The notes beneath the pieces are model-generated. The model saw only the letters and a list, made by a program, of their open reading frames with translations. It was not told where the DNA came from and did no database searches. Shown piece by piece: positions 1 through 5,368 of a DNA stretch of 5,368 bases; the first letter of the stretch is position 1; every line of letters starts with the position of its first letter. The position numbers and the translations under genes are program-made. Source of the DNA: an uncultured bacterium (GTDB lineage Bacteria; Cyanobacteriota; Vampirovibrionia; Gastranaerophilales; Gastranaerophilaceae); the NCBI GenBank assembly GCA_900551675.1, contig URXH01000108.1, positions 1-5,368 on the forward strand, read 5' to 3'.

Positions 1-109
1 TTATATTAAAACCTTTTGCGGTTTGTGTACAAAGGCTTTCAAGCATAACTCGCAAATATTCAGCACGATTATAAGTTAAAACAAATACATCTAAATTTTT
101 ATACTCCAC
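1..109 (-). CDS. Glycosyltransferase family 2, N-terminal fragment (3' end outside window)
   Basis: A frame open to the left edge encodes 36 residues with the classic start of a family 2 glycosyltransferase. LDVFVLTYNRAEYL (6-19) is the first beta strand and nucleotide-binding T-Y-N-R turn, followed by an amphipathic helix ending in SLCTQTAKGFNI, where the family usually has a S-L-x-x-Q-T pattern. The likely role is sugar transfer from a nucleotide donor to the glycan. I chose GTG at 109 because AAGGCGG (116-122) precedes it at normal spacing and the protein then begins a few residues before the first strand, as usual. An in-frame ATG at 133 is possible, but its nearest AAGG is about 14 nt away. 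With GTG the gene overlaps the SDR gene by 11 nt, so it continues the same operon. Confidence 0.82.
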   Translation of the reverse strand, partial: MEYKNLDVFVLTYNRAEYLRVMLESLCTQTAKGFNI

Positions 110-953
110 AATACACCGCCTTATTTTCTTCATATAATTTTTTCATACCTTCCTGGTACGAAGTAAATTTAAAATCTTTTATAATACTTAATAATTTTGT
201 ATTATCACCTGTATACTCCCTGTTTAAACCCGGTTCTTTAATTATTATTTCAGACTTATAGCCGGAAAAATTATTTACAATATCAGCTAAATCTACAATT
301 TCGATACTATCAGAAGGAGTAACATTTAAAAACTTTTCATTAGTCTTATTTTCAATAAAATATTTGACAATTTTACAAAAATCCTCAACCCATATAAAAT
401 GAAATCTCACATTTTGATTTAATCTTATCGGCTTTTGATTAAGATTATCATTTACAATGCACGATGTAACACGGGATTTATCTTCACCGAAGCCATAAAT
501 TCCAAACAAACGAAGATTTAAAATATTGTCTGTTTCTTCAATCATTTTAGAAATAAGATATTTTGAATACCCGTAAGGATCTTTAGGAATAGATTTCCCG
601 AACTCGCTTTCCTTTATTTCACAAAGCGGACGGCTCTTATCATATTCTGCTCCTGATCCTATTGTAATCATCGGACGATCTTTTGAGGTTAAACCAGCAA
701 GATTTGTAAACATTTCAATATTAGGTTTTGCAACATCATCAACAGTTGCATCAGGAGTAATTCTGACACCGCATGAAGCCGAATGAATGATATATTCTAT
801 ACTATTATCTTCTACATACTTTTTTACAGCCTCTTTATCAAGTAAATTTAACTGAAAACTTCTCGGTGCAAAAAGATTAAATTTTTCCGATAGAACTGTT
901 TTAATATGTGAGCCGATAAATCCGCCCGATCCTGTTAATAATATATTCTTCAC
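99..953 (-). CDS. NAD(P)-dependent epimerase/dehydratase-family sugar reductase or epimerase (extended SDR)
   Basis: This extended short-chain dehydrogenase acts on a nucleotide sugar, but its exact reaction cannot be read from the sequence. The 284-residue product has the Rossmann motif LTGSGGFIGSH (6-16), HSASCGV at 57-63, a catalytic Ser in TIGSGAEY (Ser100) and the PYGYSK box with Tyr127 and Lys131, so the catalytic triad is intact. It is shorter than most 4,6-dehydratases (about 320-360) and lacks their T-D-E/K active-site signature, which makes a ketoreductase or epimerase more likely. It follows the transketolase genes, so reduction of a keto group on the CDP-sugar made by RfbG and the transketolase is a reasonable inference. 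The start must be GTG: the glycine motif lies only five residues in, no in-frame ATG exists nearby upstream, and a GAGGGG stretch (965-970) lies 11 nt upstream. Its last bases overlap the next glycosyltransferase gene. Confidence 0.85.
   Translation of the reverse strand: MKNILLTGSGGFIGSHIKTVLSEKFNLFAPRSFQLNLLDKEAVKKYVEDNSIEYIIHSASCGVRITPDATVDDVAKPNIEMFTNLAGLTSKDRPMITIGSGAEYDKSRPLCEIKESEFGKSIPKDPYGYSKYLISKMIEETDNILNLRLFGIYGFGEDKSRVTSCIVNDNLNQKPIRLNQNVRFHFIWVEDFCKIVKYFIENKTNEKFLNVTPSDSIEIVDLADIVNNFSGYKSEIIIKEPGLNREYTGDNTKLLSIIKDFKFTSYQEGMKKLYEENKAVYCGV
116..122 (-). promoter_or_regulatory. Ribosome binding site of the downstream glycosyltransferase
   Basis: AAGGCGG on the minus strand, within the last codons of the SDR gene, precedes the GTG at 109 by 6 nt (9 nt from the AAGG core). 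It supports GTG over the in-frame ATG at 133. Confidence 0.6.
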
Positions 954-961
954 TTCTGCAT

Positions 962-1849
962 TTACCCCTCTTCTCCAAAATATAATCCAAATTGTTTTTT
1001 AATAAATTTCTGGCTGCCTATATAATGCGAGAAAGTATCGGGAATACCTATTCTTTTGAATTTAATTCCCTTTCCGCTTTCTGCAATGACTTCGGCGACA
1101 GCACTGCCGAGTCCTCCGATTATACTGTGTTCTTCAAGAGTATGAATTTCAACGTCGTCATTTACTAATTTTACAATTATATCTTTATCAATCGGTTTAA
1201 CAGTATGCATACTTATAAAATAAGGATTACGCCCTTCCGCCTCAAGCTTCCTGCAATAATCAGAAGCATCCGGAAGCATATTGCTTGTGGAAATCACTGC
1301 AATATCTTTCCCATCTTTTATCACAGAAGCTTTCCCGATTTCAATTTTATTATTATCAAAAATACCCCTGTTATGACGCCCGATTCTTATGTACATAGGT
1401 TTATTGCTGTTAACTGATTGACGCACAATTTGTTCAGCCTCATTGTTATCTCCCGGACAGCATACAGTCATATTAGGAAGACTGCGCATTAAAGAAATAT
1501 CTTCTATAGCATGATGGGTAGCCCCTGCAGTACCGTAAGTAAAACCGGCGCCTATACCTATTAATTTTACATTAGTATTCATATATGCAACTTCTAATCT
1601 TACCTGTTCGTATGCTCTGCCTGTTAAAAAAGGTATTATTGTGTATACATAAGGCTTTTTACCCATTAATGCCAATCCGCAGGCAATTGACACCGCGTTT
1701 TGTTCTGCAATACCGCAATTTATAGAGCGTTCAGGAAACTCTTCAAAAAACGGTTCTAATACAGAAAACCCCATATCAGGAGTAATTAGAACAATGTCTT
1801 TATCTTTTCTTGCTAAATCAATTAAGGTATTTATAAAAACTCTTCTCAT
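962..1849 (-). CDS. Transketolase-like C-terminal (pyrimidine-binding) subunit
   Basis: This is the second half of the split transketolase, with 295 residues. It contains the pyrimidine-binding domain followed by the C-terminal transketolase domain. CGIAEQNAV (45-53) contains the catalytic Glu49, which in this superfamily activates the TPP aminopyrimidine. TGRAYEQVRLEVAY (76-89) lines the cofactor site, and GATHHAIEDISLMR (109-122) is the conserved substrate-side loop with His112 and His113. The C-terminal domain runs from about residue 175 and includes LEEHSIIGGLGSAVAE (238-253). These motifs occur equally in DXS-like enzymes and transketolase C-halves, but the split form and the N-subunit partner favour transketolase. 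A TTG one codon upstream (1852) could also start the frame. The ATG at 1849 sits 8 nt after GAGGAG and shares its A with the upstream TGA stop, so I prefer it. The SDR gene begins 8 nt after its stop. Confidence 0.9.
   Translation of the reverse strand: MRRVFINTLIDLARKDKDIVLITPDMGFSVLEPFFEEFPERSINCGIAEQNAVSIACGLALMGKKPYVYTIIPFLTGRAYEQVRLEVAYMNTNVKLIGIGAGFTYGTAGATHHAIEDISLMRSLPNMTVCCPGDNNEAEQIVRQSVNSNKPMYIRIGRHNRGIFDNNKIEIGKASVIKDGKDIAVISTSNMLPDASDYCRKLEAEGRNPYFISMHTVKPIDKDIIVKLVNDDVEIHTLEEHSIIGGLGSAVAEVIAESGKGIKFKRIGIPDTFSHYIGSQKFIKKQFGLYFGEEG
965..970 (-). promoter_or_regulatory. Probable ribosome binding site of the SDR gene (GTG start)
   Basis: GAGGGG on the minus strand forms the last codons of the transketolase C-subunit gene. 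It is 11 nt before the GTG at 953, slightly long but usable. An ATG at 961 is nearer, but its frame ends at once at a TGA, so it cannot start the SDR. Confidence 0.55.
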
Positions 1850-2655
1850 CAATATTTCTCCTCGATTTCGGCTAAAGCAAGTGCCAACTGCTCATTATTT
1901 GGAGATTTATAATGCCATTCAAGCCTATTCTCCATAAATGATACACCTTTACCCTTTATTGTATGCGCAACTATAGCCACAGGTTTATCACTTCTATATC
2001 TCAATGCTTTTTCTATCTGGTCAAAATTATGACCGTCAATATCCATTGAATCGAAACCGAATATTTTAAAACGTTCGGCAAGATTAGATTGATTTATCAC
2101 TGAATTTGTAGCTCCAAAAGCTTGAAAACCGTTAAAATCTATAATAATAGTTAAATTATTCATGTTATGAGAAGCTGCAAACATAACTGCCTCCCATAAT
2201 GAACCTTCGTTACATTCTCCATCACCACAGACTACATATACATGCCCTGATAATTTATCCATTTTTTTAGCCAGCGCCATACCAACAGCAATAGACGCTC
2301 CATGCCCTAGTGAACCTGTTGAAACTTCAAAATAAGGAGATTTTTCTTTATCAATATGACACGGCAGACTACCGTCATCTAATGAGTAATTATCTATCAT
2401 AGATTTTTCAAGCAATCCCCTGTGATACAAAACAGAATACAGTGCAGCACTTGAATGTCCCTTTGATAAAACTACTATATCTCTGTCATTATTAGTAATA
2501 TTTTTATCAGAAATATCAGCGACATTAAAATACAAACTATAAAGAATATCGACAACGCTTAATGCCGCACCTATATGCGATACATTTGCGTTATGCACCA
2601 TTTTTAACATTGTCTGCTTTATTTCTTTTAATTTAGGACGTAATTCCTGTTCCAT
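1849..2655 (-). CDS. Transketolase-like N-terminal (TPP pyrophosphate-binding) subunit
   Basis: This is the first half of a split transketolase. With the next gene product it should form a TPP enzyme that moves a two-carbon ketol unit from a ketose donor to an aldehyde or ketone acceptor. The 268-residue product has the TPP/Mg motif, with GDGECNEG at 144-151 and Asn175 in IIDFN, and the KGKG loop at 234-237. Probable active-site histidines are His27 (VSHIGAALS), His67 (SKGHSS), His100 (CHID) and His248 (EWHYKSP). STGSLGHG at 112-119 is the cofactor-binding loop. The start has a GAGGAG site (2664-2669) with about 8 nt spacing. The gene overlaps the rfbG end by 28 nt, and its TGA shares one base with the next gene's ATG, implying matched synthesis of the two subunits. 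Split transketolases also serve central pentose metabolism in many anaerobes, but placement between rfbG and an SDR in a glycan operon argues for a dedicated sugar-modifying role. That role is inferred. Confidence 0.9.
   Translation of the reverse strand: MEQELRPKLKEIKQTMLKMVHNANVSHIGAALSVVDILYSLYFNVADISDKNITNNDRDIVVLSKGHSSAALYSVLYHRGLLEKSMIDNYSLDDGSLPCHIDKEKSPYFEVSTGSLGHGASIAVGMALAKKMDKLSGHVYVVCGDGECNEGSLWEAVMFAASHNMNNLTIIIDFNGFQAFGATNSVINQSNLAERFKIFGFDSMDIDGHNFDQIEKALRYRSDKPVAIVAHTIKGKGVSFMENRLEWHYKSPNNEQLALALAEIEEKY
1858..1863 (-). promoter_or_regulatory. Ribosome binding site of the transketolase C-subunit
   Basis: GAGGAG on the minus strand lies in the last codons of the N-subunit gene. 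It is 8 nt from the ATG at 1849 and 5 nt from the alternative TTG at 1852. Codon choice and the TGATG stop-start overlap favour the ATG. Confidence 0.75.
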
Positions 2656-3716
2656 TTTATACTCTCCTCATATTCTTTTATCTGGTTTAATGTAAATTCA
2701 TACATATCTTTATCTTTTGTATAAAAATGTTTATACCATTCAACAGTTGCAGCAATCGCGGTATCCGCAGTATAAGCCGGCGTCCAGCCTAAAACCTTTT
2801 CGGCTTTTTCGATATTAAGCATAAGAAGATTAGCTTCATGAAGATTATCTTTTTTATGAACAACAACCTCGCCTCTGCCATAATTTTTTACAACTTTTTG
2901 AGCGACTTCTGCAACCCGCAAAACACTTTCCTCATTAGGTCCAAAATTAAACCCTTCGGCATATTTTTTACCATCCTCAAAAAGTTTTTGTCCCAAAAGT
3001 AAATAACCTGATAAAGGTTCCAGAACATGCTGCCACGGTCTTACTGCAGCAGGGTTTCTTATTTCAATCTTCTGACCTGAATTTATGTATTTGATACAAT
3101 CAGGAATCAATCTGTCTAAAGCCCAATCACCGCCGCCGATTACATTCCCGGCTCTGGCAGTAGCCATCGCATAACCGTTTTCCCCTTGAAGGAAAGAACG
3201 TCTGAAAGAGGATGACATAATTTCTACACACCCTTTTGAGGACGAATACATATCATATCCGCCCATAGGTTCATCTTCTCGGTATCCTCTGCTTATTTCC
3301 TTATTTTCATAACATTTATCAGTAGTTACATTAACAAATACTTTTACTGACTTACACTTTTGAGCAGCCAGCAAAACATTTAAAGTTCCGATAACATTTG
3401 TTTGATAAGTTAATAAAGGTTCCGAATAAGATAACCTTACCAGAGGCTGAGCTGCTAAATGAAAAATTATATCCGGTTTGAAATCGAGTATAGTTTTTTC
3501 AAGTTTGCCACTATCCAAAATATTACCTATAACAGATTTCGATATTCTGCTTTGAATATTTAATTCTTTAAACATTGACGGATTGGTATTAGGTTCTAAG
3601 GAATATCCGCACACATCTGCACCCAATGATGCCAGCCATAATGCCAACCAGCTGCCCTTAAAACCAGTATGACCTGTCAAAAATACTTTTTTACCTTGAT
3701 AAATATTATTAAACAT
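2628..3716 (-). CDS. rfbG: CDP-glucose 4,6-dehydratase
   Basis: This NAD-dependent extended SDR converts CDP-D-glucose to CDP-4-keto-6-deoxy-D-glucose, using the product of the preceding gene. The 362-residue length fits the family. The Rossmann glycine motif TGHTGFKGSW is at residues 14-23, with the FKGSW variant characteristic of CDP-glucose dehydratases. HLAAQPLVR follows at 86-94. The active-site strand NVTTDKCYE (129-137) supplies Thr132, Asp133 and Lys134, and the catalytic YSSSK has Tyr157 and Lys161. ARAGNVIGGGDWA and VRPWQHVLEPL further on are also typical of RfbG. The ATG start follows an AAAGAGG site (3723-3729) by 6 nt and overlaps the rfbF end by 8 nt. The last 28 nt overlap the transketolase N-subunit gene, whose ribosome binding site lies inside this coding region. 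No rfbH (C3 dehydrase) follows in this window, which is unusual for a CDP-dideoxyhexose pathway. Confidence 0.96.
   Translation of the reverse strand: MFNNIYQGKKVFLTGHTGFKGSWLALWLASLGADVCGYSLEPNTNPSMFKELNIQSRISKSVIGNILDSGKLEKTILDFKPDIIFHLAAQPLVRLSYSEPLLTYQTNVIGTLNVLLAAQKCKSVKVFVNVTTDKCYENKEISRGYREDEPMGGYDMYSSSKGCVEIMSSSFRRSFLQGENGYAMATARAGNVIGGGDWALDRLIPDCIKYINSGQKIEIRNPAAVRPWQHVLEPLSGYLLLGQKLFEDGKKYAEGFNFGPNEESVLRVAEVAQKVVKNYGRGEVVVHKKDNLHEANLLMLNIEKAEKVLGWTPAYTADTAIAATVEWYKHFYTKDKDMYEFTLNQIKEYEESIKWNRNYVLN
2664..2669 (-). promoter_or_regulatory. Ribosome binding site of the transketolase N-subunit, inside rfbG
   Basis: GAGGAG on the minus strand lies 8 nt before the ATG at 2655 and wholly within the final codons of rfbG. 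Its strength and spacing support the start even though this creates a 28-nt overlap between the two genes. Confidence 0.8.
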
Positions 3717-4512
3717 TTAAAACCTCTTTGCTATTTAGCCATTTTGCCCATGGCGCATTACCGTTTTCCCACATTTCAGTCAAATCTATTTTATCTTTAA
3801 GTGTATCCATCGGCTTCCAGAAACCGCTGTGCTTATATGCGCACAATTGTCCGTCCTGAGCGAGATGTTCAAGAGGCTCACGTTCGAAAATGACTTGATT
3901 ATGAGAACCGTCTATATAATCAAAAATTTCCGGTTCGCAGACAAAGAACCCGCCGTTTACCCAGGCTCCGTCGCCTTTTGGTTTTTCTTTAAAAGATAAA
4001 ACATCACTAGATGAAGAAAGATTTAATGCTCCAAATTTACCGGAAGGTTGTACTGCTGTCATAGTTAAATATTTACCTTTTGATTCATGATACTTAATCA
4101 GCTCATTTATATTTACATCGGAAACGCCATCGCCGTATGTAAGCATAAAACGTTCATTACATATATATTTCTGAGCTTTTTTTATACGGCTGCCTGTCAT
4201 TGTATCAGCACCTGTGTAAAGCATTGTAACTTTCCAAGGCTCCGTTTCAATCCTGTGAATATCAACTGTATTATTTAACATATCAACTGTTATATCCGAA
4301 TACTGTTGATAATAATGAACAAAATAATCTTTTATAATATGAGATTTATACCCTGTTAATATAATAAATTCATTAAATCCGTAATATGAATAGGATTTCA
4401 TAATATGCCATAATATTGGTTTTCCGCCGATTGCAACCATTGGTTTGGGAATTAATTTAGTTTCCTCTGATAAACGGGTGCCAAGACCGCCTGCGAGTAT
4501 CACAACCTTCAT
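3709..4512 (-). CDS. rfbF: Glucose-1-phosphate cytidylyltransferase
   Basis: This enzyme makes CDP-D-glucose from CTP and alpha-D-glucose-1-phosphate in the cytoplasm, the first committed step to CDP-6-deoxy and dideoxy sugars. The 267-residue product is close to the usual length of about 257. It carries the nucleotidyltransferase signature LAGGLGTRLSEET (residues 6-18), then PKP around Lys23, IGGKPILWHIM (28-38), the acidic YGDGVSD loop (126-132), GKFGAL (158-163), the FKEKPKGDGAWVNGGFF block (174-190) and FWKPMDTL (231-238). The last two are typical of RfbF rather than of dTDP- or UDP-glucose pyrophosphorylases. An in-frame ATG two codons earlier, at 4518, lies only 1 nt after the Shine-Dalgarno core, while the ATG at 4512 is 7 nt away, so I chose 4512. 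The TAATG overlap with the upstream glycosyltransferase suggests coupling by translational restart. The end overlaps rfbG by 8 nt. Confidence 0.96.
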   Translation of the reverse strand: MKVVILAGGLGTRLSEETKLIPKPMVAIGGKPILWHIMKSYSYYGFNEFIILTGYKSHIIKDYFVHYYQQYSDITVDMLNNTVDIHRIETEPWKVTMLYTGADTMTGSRIKKAQKYICNERFMLTYGDGVSDVNINELIKYHESKGKYLTMTAVQPSGKFGALNLSSSSDVLSFKEKPKGDGAWVNGGFFVCEPEIFDYIDGSHNQVIFEREPLEHLAQDGQLCAYKHSGFWKPMDTLKDKIDLTEMWENGNAPWAKWLNSKEVLNV

Positions 4513-5368
4513 TAACATACTCCTTCTATATTTTTATTTATTCTATATAATTTTGTTTTGATATAGTAAAAAAGCCTGAGATTATACTGTATAACGAGTA
4601 ATCCTCTTTTAAGGTCAAAAGCTTCTCTTTTACTTATAAAAATAATTCTGTAAAGCGAATAATAAAGAATCACATTTAAAATAAATATAATTTTGTCCCA
4701 TAATGAAAGGACAGCAAAAATGCATAAATAATTATATACATTTCTTTCAGAATCTTTCGGATTCCAGAAAAATAATTTTGGGGAATTTAACTCCGAACAA
4801 AAACGATTATGAGAAATAATATAATTTCTAATTTTTTCGTCCTGTATTAACCATAATGAATTTGCATAACCGCACAGCCAGTTCATTCCTTTCTGCAATG
4901 GATGGACATATGAAGAATCATAACCTCTGGTATAAATATAATCCCCGTTTTCATCGCGATTATCACCTGCCAAAACAATTGCTTTATCAACTATAGATAT
5001 TTTTTTATTTTCGTTTATAAGCTTTGATGCAAGTGCAAGATGCGGAAACAAGTTCGCAATATTAAACTCCATATTCCCTATTACTGTATCGTCAATATTT
5101 GAGGTCTTATAAATTACGCCAGGCAAAAATGTCATCTGATTGTACAATTGTGCAATATCATATTTGGGACATTCATAAGTAGCAACGACCACTGCATCTG
5201 ATTTATCATTAATATATTGTTCAACTTCATTCCAATTATCCCAGCAATAATCATCATTATCCGCTAAAATCCATACATACTCGCGTTCAGCTTTATAAAA
5301 AGCGCTTACAATATTTGCATTTCCACCTATATTATATTTATTTTTTTCATAATATAAATTATTATGCA
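4512..5368 (-). CDS. Glycosyltransferase, family 2-like (GT-A fold), 5' end missing
   Basis: The reading frame is open to the window edge and gives 284 visible residues, so the gene begins outside. The GTG near 5192 is internal, because the 58 codons before it carry the most conserved part of the protein. In visible numbering, residues 11-18 read YNIGGNAN and residues 32-39 read WILADNDD. This is the usual family 2 pattern of an N-x-GG-x-A/G-N nucleotide-binding segment followed by the metal-binding D-x-D at the end of a hydrophobic strand. The expected role is transfer of a sugar from a nucleotide donor to a growing lipid-linked glycan at the cytoplasmic membrane face. Residues about 211-244 are hydrophobic and aromatic, and the tail after them is rich in Lys and Arg, suggesting membrane association. 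Its TAA stop shares one base with the rfbF ATG. Donor and acceptor cannot be told from the sequence. The spacing of the two motifs vaguely recalls abequosyltransferase-like enzymes, which is only an impression. Confidence 0.85.
   Translation of the reverse strand, partial: HNNLYYEKNKYNIGGNANIVSAFYKAEREYVWILADNDDYCWDNWNEVEQYINDKSDAVVVATYECPKYDIAQLYNQMTFLPGVIYKTSNIDDTVIGNMEFNIANLFPHLALASKLINENKKISIVDKAIVLAGDNRDENGDYIYTRGYDSSYVHPLQKGMNWLCGYANSLWLIQDEKIRNYIISHNRFCSELNSPKLFFWNPKDSERNVYNYLCIFAVLSLWDKIIFILNVILYYSLYRIIFISKREAFDLKRGLLVIQYNLRLFYYIKTKLYRINKNIEGVC
4520..4525 (-). promoter_or_regulatory. Ribosome binding site that decides the rfbF start
   Basis: An AAGGAG sequence on the minus strand is 7 nt from the ATG at 4512 and only 1 nt from the ATG at 4518. 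Normal spacing therefore selects 4512, shortening the protein by two residues. The site lies inside the coding region of the upstream glycosyltransferase. Confidence 0.8.

Noticed and set aside
1205..1417. Plus-strand open frame of 70 codons
   Set aside because: It lies entirely antisense inside the transketolase C-subunit gene, whose motifs are intact, and has no recognisable domain.
962..1849. 1-deoxy-xylulose-5-phosphate synthase C-terminal half or pyruvate dehydrogenase E1 beta
   Set aside because: Both share the pyrimidine-domain motifs, but the partner gene is a transketolase-type N-subunit (KGKG loop, STGSLGHG), and no E2/E3 or isoprenoid genes are nearby.
1849..1852. TTG start for the transketolase C-subunit
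   Set aside because: A rare start codon directly next to an ATG that has good spacing and a TGATG overlap with the preceding gene.
2628..3716. dTDP-glucose 4,6-dehydratase (RmlB) instead of RfbG
   Set aside because: The TGHTGFKGSW motif, TTDKCY active site and direct pairing with rfbF identify the CDP-glucose enzyme.
4087..4278. Plus-strand open frame of 63 codons, somewhat hydrophobic
   Set aside because: It is antisense to the conserved core of rfbF. Its composition follows from the opposite-strand codons, and no independent evidence supports expression.
4512..4518. rfbF starting two codons earlier, at ATG 4518
   Set aside because: The Shine-Dalgarno core would be only 1 nt from that ATG; the ATG at 4512 has 7-nt spacing and the protein then begins MKVVILAGG, as in RfbF homologues.
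1..5368. Promoters, terminators, RNA genes, CRISPR repeats or insertion-sequence ends
   Set aside because: Coding sequence covers nearly every base. AT-rich patches resembling -10 boxes occur by chance in this composition, and no hairpin with a T-tract or repeated unit was seen.

Overview
This window is an internal piece of a surface-polysaccharide (O-antigen, capsule or S-layer glycan type) gene cluster from an AT-rich bacterium, about one third G+C by eye. All seven genes are on the minus strand, so transcription runs from high to low coordinates. The window holds no ribosomal, core-metabolic or mobile genes, so I cannot name the organism. Clear Shine-Dalgarno sites, ATG/GTG starts and TGA used as a stop show ordinary bacterial translation with the standard code.

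In transcription order the layout is: (1) the 3' part of a family 2-like glycosyltransferase, running off the right edge; (2) rfbF, glucose-1-phosphate cytidylyltransferase; (3) rfbG, CDP-glucose 4,6-dehydratase; (4) and (5) a split transketolase, first the N-terminal TPP-binding subunit and then the C-terminal subunit; (6) an extended SDR / NAD-dependent epimerase-dehydratase-type reductase starting with GTG; (7) the first 36 codons of a second family 2 glycosyltransferase, which overlaps the end of gene 6 and runs off the left edge. Adjacent genes overlap by 1, 8, 28, 1 and 11 nt, or are 8 nt apart. There is no room for an internal promoter or terminator, so this reads as one polycistronic, translationally coupled message. 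No non-coding stretch longer than 8 nt exists.

RfbF and RfbG together convert glucose-1-phosphate to CDP-4-keto-6-deoxy-glucose. In known 3,6-dideoxyhexose clusters the next gene is rfbH (C3 dehydrase). Here that place is taken by a two-subunit transketolase followed by an SDR. My main inference is that the transketolase adds a two-carbon ketol unit to the CDP-4-keto sugar, or to a derivative, and that the SDR then reduces the product. This would give a branched-chain CDP-sugar for the flanking glycosyltransferases. It would be analogous to the YerE/YerF steps of yersiniose synthesis but with a different TPP enzyme family. This is a hypothesis from gene order and families and is not proven by the sequence.
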